In this document: in pieces, positions 1 through 6,103 of the stretch
Numbering within the stretch: position 1 is the stretch's first letter
Layout of the letters: each line of letters begins with the position of its first letter
Assembly (NCBI GenBank): GCA_046726955.1
Contig: JBKPBQ010000075.1
Span: 1-11,696, forward strand
Reading direction: 5' to 3'
Origin: CAVPGH01 sp046726955
GTDB lineage: Bacteria > Acidobacteriota > Vicinamibacteria > Fen-336
DNA: 11,696 nucleotides
The notes under the pieces: generated by a model
What the model saw: only the letters and a program-made list of their open reading frames with translations
What the model was told of the DNA's origin: nothing
The model's database searches: none
Made by a program: the position numbers and the translations under genes

Positions 1-1422
1 CGAGTGGAAGGCGAGCACCACCGCGCGGTGACCGGTCGCGCGGGCCGCCGCGAACGTCGCACCAACCCACGCGAGGTTCGCCTGCTCGCGCCTGACGAAC
101 TCCTGCCAGTACTTGGGGACGCGCAGCTCCTGGTTGTTGTACGTCCCGGCGAGGTTCAGGGTGGCGAAGGTCGCGTCTCCGAAGGTCCACCGCGCGTTCT
201 CCGCGAACTCCGCGAAGTCGCGGTCCGCGTCGGCCTGGCGGACGAGGGCGAGCGGGGCGGCGCCCCGGCTCTTCGCCTCCTTGTAGAAGACCTCGCGCAT
301 CAGCTTCAGGATCTCCGTGGGGTCGGCGCTTCCGCGGTTCTCCTTCCAGCAGTCCGCCCACTCGTTGTTGCCGGGTGTGTAGAAGACGGCGCTCTTGAAG
401 CTGTCGAAGAAGCTGCGCTGGCTCTCCTGGAAGGCGCGCCCGCAGTCGCCGTAGCCCTTGGTGTCGCCGACGTGGATCGAGAAGGCGGGCGAGGCCGAGT
501 TGATCGTCGCGATGAGCTTCTCGTAGAGCGCGTTGTCCGCGGGAATCGAGTACGTCGTGTCTCCGAGGGCGACGAAGCTGAAGGGCGGGTCGGCTTTCTC
601 GAGAGTGGCGAGCGCGCGGCGCAGGTTGGCCTGGAACTCCGCGGGCCGCTCCACCTGCGGGTAGTGGCCGACTCCCTCCATGGGGATCACTTCGAACGAC
701 GGGGCGTACTTCCGGTTGACGTCGACCGCGGTGGGGACGCGGGTGGCGTTGATGGCGACGACGGGCACGCCCGCGTCGCGCAGCGCCCTCGTCTGGTCGT
801 ACGTCCGGAAGCTCTCGTGGATCCCGATCGCGACCTTCGGCTCGTTGCCGCAGGTCTCCTCGTCGATCCGCTGGCGCGTCGCCTCCGACGCGTCCTCGGG
901 GAGCAGGCTCAGCATCATCCGGTCGCAGGTCTTCACGAAGTCCTGCTGGTAGCCGGCGAGGACCCGACGCCAGATGTCGTCCGGAAACTTGAGCTCGACG
1001 TTATGGAGCGTGTCCACCGCGACCACACCGAGGACGCGCTGCGGCCCGATACGATGCGCGGCTTCGAGCGCGACCGGTCCCCCGAGCGAGTTGCCGACGA
1101 GCACGACCTTCTGGAGCCTCAGCTCGTCGACCAGCGCGGCCACGTCGGCGCCGAGCCCCTCGATCGAGGACTTCTCCCGCTTCGCCGCCGAGGAGCGGCC
1201 GTAGCCCGGCATGTCCATGGCCACCACGCGGTGATCGCCCGCGAACGCGTCGAGCGTCTCGCGCCAGATCTCCTTGCGGCAGTTCCCGCAGTGGACGAAG
1301 ACGAGCGCGGGGTCTCCCTGGCCCCGGTCCACGTAGGCCATCTCGACGCCGTCGGCGAGGCGCAGCGTCTTCTCGCCGGCGGGAAGAGCCGCGGCCAGGA
1401 TCAAGAACATGAGCGTGCTCAT
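1..1422 (-). CDS. alpha/beta hydrolase fused to a metallophosphoesterase-like domain (3' end beyond window)
   Basis: The frame is open from an ATG at 1422 to the left edge: 474 codons with no stop, so the C-terminus is missing. GGAGG lies 4 nt before the ATG; a second in-frame ATG is codon 5. Residues 1-15 are hydrophobic (MSTLMFLILAAALPA), a possible short export signal without a basic n-region. Residues 19-275 are an alpha/beta hydrolase: HCGNC oxyanion-type loop (44-48), GNSLGG nucleophile elbow with Ser112, and a GVGHYPQ catalytic His253; the acid residue is uncertain (Asp137 or Asp234). From about 280 a second domain starts, with spaced motifs FVALGDTTY (283-291), HVGDTKGYGDC (317-327) and TPGNNEW (349-355), recalling calcineurin-like phosphoesterases. 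The usual histidines of DxH and GNHE are Thr290 and Asn352. The substrate is unknown. It is the last visible gene of the leftward operon, 36 nt after the YbaK-type gene. The domain calls are firm for the hydrolase and fair for the phosphoesterase. Confidence 0.85.
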   Translation of the reverse strand, partial: MSTLMFLILAAALPAGEKTLRLADGVEMAYVDRGQGDPALVFVHCGNCRKEIWRETLDAFAGDHRVVAMDMPGYGRSSAAKREKSSIEGLGADVAALVDELRLQKVVLVGNSLGGPVALEAAHRIGPQRVLGVVAVDTLHNVELKFPDDIWRRVLAGYQQDFVKTCDRMMLSLLPEDASEATRQRIDEETCGNEPKVAIGIHESFRTYDQTRALRDAGVPVVAINATRVPTAVDVNRKYAPSFEVIPMEGVGHYPQVERPAEFQANLRRALATLEKADPPFSFVALGDTTYSIPADNALYEKLIATINSASPAFSIHVGDTKGYGDCGRAFQESQRSFFDSFKSAVFYTPGNNEWADCWKENRGSADPTEILKLMREVFYKEAKSRGAAPLALVRQADADRDFAEFAENARWTFGDATFATLNLAGTYNNQELRVPKYWQEFVRREQANLAWVGATFAAARATGHRAVVLAFHS

Positions 1423-1458
1423 GGGGCCTCCGCGCGGCAGTCTACCCCTGCTCGTCCT

Positions 1459-1953
1459 TCAGCGCGGGTGGGCGAGGCCCGCAACCACGCGCACGCCGGG
1501 GATCTTCCGGAGCTCCGCGGGGGCTAGGCGTAACTTCGTGTCGCGGCCGCCGCCGCCGAGCACGATCTCCGGCCGCTGCATGACCGCCTCGTCCACGAGC
1601 ACGGGCACCGCGTCCGGCAGGCCGAACGGAGCGACGCCGCCCACGAGCATGCCCGTCGTGGCTACCGTCTCCTCCGCGTCGGCGAACGAGAGCCGCTTCT
1701 CCCCGAGGACCTCGCGCAGCTTGTGGTTCACGTCGAGCCGGGTCGTGGCGAGGACCACGCAGGCCACGTAACGTCGCGGCTCGCGCTTGATCGCGACGAG
1801 GATGGTATTGGCGGAGTCCTCGGGAGCGATGCCGTAGCGCTCGCAGAAGACGGCGGTGTCGGCGGCGGCGGGGTCGCAGGGCATGACGGTGTGCGCGACG
1901 CCGAGGTGGGCGAGGGCGGAAGCGACGAGAGAGCCGGGATCGGGCGAGGACAT
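1459..1953 (-). CDS. YbaK/ProX-family aminoacyl-tRNA deacylase
   Basis: This 164-residue protein has the single-domain length usual for the YbaK/EbsC/ProX family. These cytosolic trans-editing enzymes hydrolyse mischarged tRNA (for example Cys- or Ala-tRNA(Pro)). Visible family features are the NTILVAIK strand with a conserved-type Lys56, VNHKLREVLG (75-84), and the loop TGMLVGGVAPFGLP (100-113), the most diagnostic element. A C-terminal part with VLGGGGRDTKLRL follows. No anticodon-binding or ProRS domain is attached, so it acts as a free-standing editor. The ATG at 1953 follows the TAG of the M48 protease by 2 nt, and GGAG lies about 7 nt upstream inside that gene's end, so translation is probably coupled. 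The family is clear. Which mischarged tRNA it clears cannot be read from the sequence, and I see no functional link to the protease or esterase beyond co-transcription. Confidence 0.88.
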   Translation of the reverse strand: MSSPDPGSLVASALAHLGVAHTVMPCDPAAADTAVFCERYGIAPEDSANTILVAIKREPRRYVACVVLATTRLDVNHKLREVLGEKRLSFADAEETVATTGMLVGGVAPFGLPDAVPVLVDEAVMQRPEIVLGGGGRDTKLRLAPAELRKIPGVRVVAGLAHPR

Positions 1954-1955
1954 GA

Positions 1956-3467
1956 CTAGTCTCCGCGCGCGACGGTGCCGAGGTCGGTGGAGGCGATCCC
2001 CGCGCGCTCGCAGAACGCCCGCCAGGCCTCCTCCTCCTCGGGTGACCGTGTAACGCGCTCGCGCAGAGAGAACACCTCCACCCGCTCGCCACCCCGGACG
2101 AGCGCCTGGCTCGAGCCCGGCTGGGAGTCGATGAGGTAGCCGGCCCCGACGAGAGCCAGACCCACGGCGACGCCGATCATCGTGTCCGCCACCTCGAGCG
2201 CCTCGTCCCCCGTCGCCCCCGAGAGCTTGACCCCGAACGCCCGCCAGTCGACCGTGGGAAGGGAGCTCGGAGTGATCCCGGCGAGACGGTCCCTCGCCCT
2301 CTCGACGTATCGACGCCACGCGGGTAACACCACGCGCATGCCGACCTCCTCCCAGGGCACGGGCGCCAAGGCCGCAACACGCGGGGCGAGGTTCAGGCTC
2401 GTGCCGTTGTCCTCGAGGGAGGAGGCACGCTTCGTCCACCAGGAGGCGAGGTCGCCCTCGAGTTCCGGCAGCCGGTCGAGGAGAGAGACTCCACGCAGTC
2501 CCGCGGCGAGGGCCGGTCCGGTGGGGGGGGCGCCCAGCGCGGCCAACCGCTCGCGGAGGGGCGGATGCGTGTCGTACGGATCCGGCTTTCCCTCCCGATA
2601 TTCCTCGTCGAGGGCCCGCTCGATCTGCTGCGCGACCGCGGGCGCGTCGAGGACGCGCGCAAAGCCCTCGGCGAGCGGAGGGACGTAGCCTGCGGTCACG
2701 ACGGGATGCACGTTCGCGTGCATGTACAAGGGGAAGACGAGGCCCGCGGCGTGGGTGGCGCGCAAGCCGCTCCCGAGCGCCGTCGGTCCCGCGATCCGAG
2801 CGGCAAGCGCGTCGGCCAGGAGCTCCTGGTGGCGCGAGACGGCGTGGGTCACGCGGAAGAAGAGCATCGCGTACCAGTGGAAGGGCAGGGTGAGGAAGCC
2901 GGAGTGCTGGCTCAGGTCCGCGAGCGTGCGCACGAGCGCGGCCCGGGTCTTGTAGATCCACGGTCCGATGCGCACGTCTCCGCCGTGGAAATGGCCGAAC
3001 TCGTGGGCGATCACCCCCCGAAACTGGCTCACGTCGAGGGCCTGCAGGAGCGGCAGGCCGACGCCCATCACCCGCCGGCTGCCGATCCCCATCAAGCCGC
3101 CGCGTTGGCTGACCCACGCGTTCACGTCCAGGAGGAGGTAGACGTCCCGGGGCATCGCCTGCCCCGTGGCGGAGGCGATCTCGCGGATCTCCTGGAAGAG
3201 GCGCGGCTGGTCCGCGGGCGCCAACGGCGCCCCGGGAGGCTCGAAGTGGTCCGGCCGCGGGACGATCGCCTTCAAGATGAGGAAGGCTCCGACGAGGACG
3301 AACACGGAGATCTGCAGATTGAACCTCCCGAGGCGGATCTCGAGGAGGATCACCCCGAGCAGGAGGGCGATCATGGCGAGCGCGAGACCGTAGAAGGCGA
3401 CCATCAAGAGCACGGCGAGGAGGGCGCGTCCCGCGAGGAAGGTGGCGCTCGCCTCGGACGCGGGCAA
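1956..3467 (-). CDS. M48-family membrane zinc metalloprotease
   Basis: The zinc motif HEFGH is at 155-159 (His155, Glu156, His159), and the third ligand is Glu215 in RHQELLADA, followed by Asp219. DTHPPLRERL (299-308) is also typical of M48 (HtpX/Ste24-like) peptidases. Two strongly hydrophobic segments (about 15-42 and 52-70) precede the catalytic domain, so it is probably an inner-membrane protease involved in protein quality control. At about 503 residues it is longer than HtpX (about 290). The extra C-terminal 180 residues include a hydrophobic stretch (428-446) that may be a third membrane helix or a buried helix. The start is uncertain because no suitable ATG exists. TTG at 3467 is chosen, 5 nt after the esterase stop and with GGAAGA upstream. 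CTG at 3476 would overlap that stop. GTG at 3413 or ATG at 3404 would cut into the first helix. A C8 tract lies inside the gene (2523-2530). Confidence 0.88.
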   Translation of the reverse strand: MPASEASATFLAGRALLAVLLMVAFYGLALAMIALLLGVILLEIRLGRFNLQISVFVLVGAFLILKAIVPRPDHFEPPGAPLAPADQPRLFQEIREIASATGQAMPRDVYLLLDVNAWVSQRGGLMGIGSRRVMGVGLPLLQALDVSQFRGVIAHEFGHFHGGDVRIGPWIYKTRAALVRTLADLSQHSGFLTLPFHWYAMLFFRVTHAVSRHQELLADALAARIAGPTALGSGLRATHAAGLVFPLYMHANVHPVVTAGYVPPLAEGFARVLDAPAVAQQIERALDEEYREGKPDPYDTHPPLRERLAALGAPPTGPALAAGLRGVSLLDRLPELEGDLASWWTKRASSLEDNGTSLNLAPRVAALAPVPWEEVGMRVVLPAWRRYVERARDRLAGITPSSLPTVDWRAFGVKLSGATGDEALEVADTMIGVAVGLALVGAGYLIDSQPGSSQALVRGGERVEVFSLRERVTRSPEEEEAWRAFCERAGIASTDLGTVARGD

Positions 3468-3472
3468 GGGCT

Positions 3473-4369
3473 TCAGTCTTCCGCCTTCGTCGCGCCGCCG
3501 GCCGGGTATCCACGCCACAGCCAACGCAGCGCTTCGGGGAGGATGGCCCCGCCGTGCTTGGGCGTGTGCCCTCCGTCCCCGCCCTCGAAGCGGTAGTCGT
3601 AGCCGCGGAACTTCAGGGCCGCGGCCATCTCCTGGTTGGCCAGCCACCAGTTGCCGAACTGGTTGTCGAGGTCGTTCGAGCCGTCTTGGAGGAAGACGCG
3701 GATCGGACGGACGCTGCTCGCGCGCACGAGAGCGGGGTAGACGTGCCCGCCGCGGATGTTCGTGAAGCTGCCTATGAAGCTCAGGACCTTGCGAAAGGCG
3801 TCGGGCCTCTCCCAGGCGACGGTGAACGAGCAGATGCCGCCGGAGCTCGCACCCGAGATCGCCCGCGCCTCGGGGTCCTTGGTGAGGTTGTAGCGCGAGC
3901 CCACCTCCGGCAGCAGCTCCTCGAGGAGGAACCTCGCGTAGTTCTCGTTCAGGGAGTCGTACTCCGTGCTGCGGTTCGTCGCCCGCCACGGGATCTTGGG
4001 AAGGTCCTCCCCGAGGTTTCCCGGGTTCACGAACACGCCGATCGTCGCGGGCATGTCGCCCTTGTGGATGAGGTTGTCGAAGACGACGGGCACTCGGTAG
4101 CCGCCTTCGGGGTCCACGTAGGCGTGGCCGTCCTGGAACACCATCACCGGATAGGCCTGCTTCGCGTCGTACTTCGCCGGGACGTAGACCCAGTACTGGC
4201 GAGCGGTGTTGTCGAAGATCTTGCTCTTGAAGGGGAGAGGGCCCTCGACGGTGCCCTTGGGGACGCCGGCCTGGACCTGCGAGTCGGGCCCGAGGACGTA
4301 GTCGTCGGAGGCCAGGCTCCCCGTGGGAGCGACGATGGACATCAGCAACGCAAGCCTTGCCAGCTTCAT
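3473..4369 (-). CDS. secreted esterase of the enterochelin-esterase/esterase D type (PF00756-like)
   Basis: The protein has 298 residues. The start is set by ATG at 4369 with a strong AGGGAGGA ribosome site 8 nt upstream (4378-4385). The N-terminus MKLARLALLMSIVAPTGSLA looks like a Sec signal peptide, with probable cleavage after Ala20. The mature part is an alpha/beta-hydrolase serine esterase: RQYWVYVPAKYD (57-68), VMVFQDG (75-81), nucleophile elbow GASSG with Ser175 (173-177), acid candidate Asp229 or Asp233 in QDGSNDLDN, and His268 in GGHTPKHGG. This layout matches COG2382/PF00756 esterases, which cleave acyl esters of sugars, siderophores or plant polymers. The actual substrate is unknown. 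It is the first gene of the leftward operon, and a perfect palindrome lies 47 nt upstream. A sugar- or phenolate-ester hydrolase would fit a saprophyte, but that is inference. Confidence 0.9.
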   Translation of the reverse strand: MKLARLALLMSIVAPTGSLASDDYVLGPDSQVQAGVPKGTVEGPLPFKSKIFDNTARQYWVYVPAKYDAKQAYPVMVFQDGHAYVDPEGGYRVPVVFDNLIHKGDMPATIGVFVNPGNLGEDLPKIPWRATNRSTEYDSLNENYARFLLEELLPEVGSRYNLTKDPEARAISGASSGGICSFTVAWERPDAFRKVLSFIGSFTNIRGGHVYPALVRASSVRPIRVFLQDGSNDLDNQFGNWWLANQEMAAALKFRGYDYRFEGGDGGHTPKHGGAILPEALRWLWRGYPAGGATKAED

Positions 4370-4401
4370 ACGGGGCGTCCTCCCTGAGATCGGCGACGGA
4401 G

Positions 4402-4431
4402 AGTCTAGCCCGAGGAACTCTGTCCGGACAG
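4402..4431 (-). promoter_or_regulatory. candidate leftward promoter of the esterase operon
   Basis: On the minus strand TAGACT (4402-4407) matches four of six positions of a sigma-70 -10 box. CTGTCC (4426-4431) lies 18 nt upstream and matches the -35 consensus at three of six. Transcription would start near 4395, giving a leader of about 26 nt that includes the AGGGAGGA site of the esterase. The -35 element falls inside the palindrome at 4416-4435. The match is weak and rests mainly on position. Confidence 0.35.
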
Positions 4432-4435
4432 AGTT
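4416..4435. promoter_or_regulatory. perfect 20-bp palindrome, probable operator
   Basis: The half-site AACTCTGTCC is followed directly by its exact reverse complement, with no spacer. It sits between the divergent esterase and DoxX-like genes, 47 nt before the esterase start and 84 nt before the DoxX-like start. Gapless 20-bp dyads of this kind are typical of dimeric repressors such as TetR-family proteins; this is general knowledge, not a match to a known site. No TetR-like gene is visible in the window. It could control either or both genes. Confidence 0.7.
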
Positions 4436-4439
4436 GATT

Positions 4440-4458
4440 GTGGTCCGCTTGAGACCAC
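4440..4458. repeat. short inverted repeat beside the operator palindrome
   Basis: GTGGTC (4440-4445) and GACCAC (4453-4458) form a 6-bp dyad with a 7-nt spacer, 4 nt from the 20-bp palindrome. It may be a second, weaker regulator site. There is no T-run beside it, so it is not a terminator. It could be chance. Confidence 0.3.
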
Positions 4459-4506
4459 TTTCATCACCTCGGACAAGGCCAGTTCGAGCCGGCGGCGCCG
4501 ATCGGC

Positions 4507-4512
4507 TATAAA
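4507..4512 (+). promoter_or_regulatory. candidate -10 box of the DoxX-like gene, suggesting a leaderless transcript
   Basis: TATAAA ends 7 nt before the ATG at 4520. If it is a -10 element, transcription would start at or next to the A of the start codon. No Shine-Dalgarno sequence is present in the GCCGCGG between them, which fits a leaderless mRNA. The -35 region is poor (TTCGAG at 4483-4488). GGCT and AGCC flank the box as a small dyad. Confidence 0.4.
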
Positions 4513-4519
4513 GCCGCGG

Positions 4520-5272
4520 ATGGAAAGGCTCCCGCCCGTCGGACGACTCTTCTTCGCGGCGAGCCTCGCCGCTTTCGGTGTTCAACAATTCCTCTTCGGC
4601 GACTTCGTTCCCGGTCGCGCTCCTGCGTGGCCGGAAGGAGCTCCGGGGCGGCTGGCGTGGGCCTACGCCACAGGCGTCGTCTTCGTGGGCGTCGGCGCAG
4701 CGATCGCTCTCGCCAAGAGGACAGGGGAAGCCGCGTTCGTCGCGGCGGGGTTGATCTTCGTCTGGGCTGTCCTCAGGAACGTGCCCTTCGCACTCGCCGA
4801 CAAGGGCTACGGCGTCGCCTGGACGAACCTGGGCAAGGGGCTCGTCCTCACGGGCGGCGTGCTCGCGGTGGCTGCGCTCGCCGAAAGAAATCCCGCGTTC
4901 ACCTGGGCCGGACGAGTCACGCTCGGCGCCTTCATGATCTCGTCGGGCATCCAGCACTTCCTCTTCCCGCAGTTCGTGAAGACGCTGGTGCCCGCGTGGA
5001 TCCCGCCGAGCCAGATCTTCTGGACCTACTTCGCCGCCGTCGCCTTGATCGCCGGAGGCCTGGGGCTGATGGTCCCGTGGACGACCCGCCTCGCCGCCTT
5101 TCTCTCGGGCCTCATGATCTTCCTGTGGGTGCTCCTGCTCCACATCCCGAGAGCGCTCGCCGCGCCCGACGCGGCGCAGGTCAAGAACGAGTGGATCGCG
5201 GTCTTCGAGGCACTGGCGTTCGCCGGACTCGGCTTCGTGCTGACGCGGAAGGACGCTGGAGAAGCGAGCTAG
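4520..5272 (+). CDS. DoxX-like integral membrane protein with internal duplication
   Basis: This 250-residue, very hydrophobic protein has about eight predicted transmembrane helices (roughly 8-30, 45-65, 70-92, 104-121, 129-149, 166-185, 190-213 and 225-242). It is built from two homologous four-helix halves. GVQQFLFGDFV (20-30) pairs with GIQHFLFPQFV (143-153), PAW (35-37) with PAW (158-160), and FVWAVLRNVPFAL (80-92) with FLWVLLLHIPRAL (201-213), a constant offset of 121-123 residues. The four-helix unit resembles DoxX/DoxD-like membrane proteins, whose roles are poorly defined (some are linked to redox or thiol metabolism). The ATG has no ribosome site. The gene diverges from the esterase and converges on the DeoR-type gene, overlapping it by 4 nt. 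It is the only plus-strand gene I support here. Membrane location and duplication are clear; the function is not. Confidence 0.85.
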   Translation: MERLPPVGRLFFAASLAAFGVQQFLFGDFVPGRAPAWPEGAPGRLAWAYATGVVFVGVGAAIALAKRTGEAAFVAAGLIFVWAVLRNVPFALADKGYGVAWTNLGKGLVLTGGVLAVAALAERNPAFTWAGRVTLGAFMISSGIQHFLFPQFVKTLVPAWIPPSQIFWTYFAAVALIAGGLGLMVPWTTRLAAFLSGLMIFLWVLLLHIPRALAAPDAAQVKNEWIAVFEALAFAGLGFVLTRKDAGEAS

Positions 5273-6102
5273 ACGATCACGACGTCGATGTTGCGGCTCT
5301 TCAGGGCCGCCACCATGTCCGGCTTGACTCCCTCGTCCGTGATCACCTTGTGCACGCTTTCCATCTTGGCGATGACGGACAAGCTCCGGCGCTGGAACTT
5401 GGTGGAGTCCGCGACCACGACCACCTCGCGCGAGACCTGGATCATCACCGCGTTGAGTTGGGCCTCGAGCACATCCGGGGTCATGAGTCCGATCTCGGGA
5501 TCGAGGCCGTCCACGGCGAGGAACAATCGGTCCGCATGCAGGAGACGGAGCGTCTGCTCGGCGTGCGGGCCGCAGAGCGAGTAGCTCATCTGGCGCAGGA
5601 TGCCCCCGATCATGATCACGCGGACGGTCGGCAGGTTGGCGAGCTCGACCGCGATGTTGAGCGCGTTCGTGATCACGTTCAGGGAATGCAGCTTCAGGAA
5701 CTTGAGCTGGCGCGCGATCTCGGCGGTGGTGGTGCCGGAGTCGAGCATGATCGTCTCGCCGTCCCGGATCATCTGGCAGGCGGCGTGGGCGATCCGCACC
5801 TTCTCCGGGTGGTGGAGCGTCTCCTTCACCGTGATCGGCATGTCCTCGGGGGCGTCCACGCGCTTCAATGCCCCGCCGTGCGAGCGCACGACCGCGCCCG
5901 CGTTGGCGAGCGCGTCGAGGTCGCCGCGGATGGTGACGGCCGAGACCTCGAAGTGCGAGACGAGCTCGTCCACCGTCACGCGCTCCTGGGTGTCGAGCAG
6001 CTCCATGATGCGGCGGCGCCGCTCCTCCACGAGCAGCCGCGCGGGCTTCGACCGGGGGACGGGCCTCACGGTGCGCCGTCGGCGCTCGGGCATCGGGCGC
6101 AT
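5269..6102 (-). CDS. DeoR/AgaR-type sugar-phosphate-responsive transcriptional repressor
   Basis: The protein has 277 residues, close to the usual DeoR-family length. A basic N-terminal tail (1-22) precedes a winged helix-turn-helix at 41-78, including VSAVTIRGDLDAL and the characteristic VRSHGGA. The C-terminal DeoR effector domain shows DSGTTT (121-126), TNALN (145-149), IGGILR (165-170), GPHAEQTL (178-185) and ADSTKF (231-236), which together form the sugar-phosphate-binding isomerase-like fold. It is the last gene of the right-hand cluster, starting 1 nt after the GatZ/KbaZ-type gene. AAGGAG lies 12 nt upstream of the chosen ATG; an ATG at 6093 is an alternative start. AgaR-type regulators accompany tagatose/galactosamine genes in enterobacteria, so local control by a phosphorylated intermediate of this pathway is likely. 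Its operator is not evident in the window and may lie upstream of the receptor gene. Confidence 0.93.
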   Translation of the reverse strand: MRPMPERRRRTVRPVPRSKPARLLVEERRRRIMELLDTQERVTVDELVSHFEVSAVTIRGDLDALANAGAVVRSHGGALKRVDAPEDMPITVKETLHHPEKVRIAHAACQMIRDGETIMLDSGTTTAEIARQLKFLKLHSLNVITNALNIAVELANLPTVRVIMIGGILRQMSYSLCGPHAEQTLRLLHADRLFLAVDGLDPEIGLMTPDVLEAQLNAVMIQVSREVVVVADSTKFQRRSLSVIAKMESVHKVITDEGVKPDMVAALKSRNIDVVIV

Positions 6103-6103
6103 C

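Noticed and set aside
4..1527. 507-codon open frame on the + strand
   Set aside because: Antisense to the hydrolase-phosphoesterase gene; its translation is Arg/Glu/Val/Leu-rich with no family motif, while the minus frame has clear catalytic motifs.
2565..3596. 343-codon + strand open frame
   Set aside because: Antisense to the M48 protease; low-complexity charged translation caused by high GC, no recognisable domain.
3554..4387. 277-codon + strand open frame
   Set aside because: Antisense to the signal-peptide-bearing esterase, which has a ribosome site and full catalytic motifs.
4440..4458. 6-bp inverted repeat as a terminator
   Set aside because: Short stem and no T-tract on either side; kept only as a possible weak regulator site.
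4370..5143. N-terminal extension of the esterase frame up to 5143
   Set aside because: It crosses the intergenic region and lies antisense to the DoxX-like gene; the ATG at 4369 has a ribosome site and signal peptide.
5289..5312. GCGGC...GCCGC hairpin near the convergent stops
   Set aside because: Only a 5-bp stem inside the repressor coding region with no T-run, so not a credible terminator.
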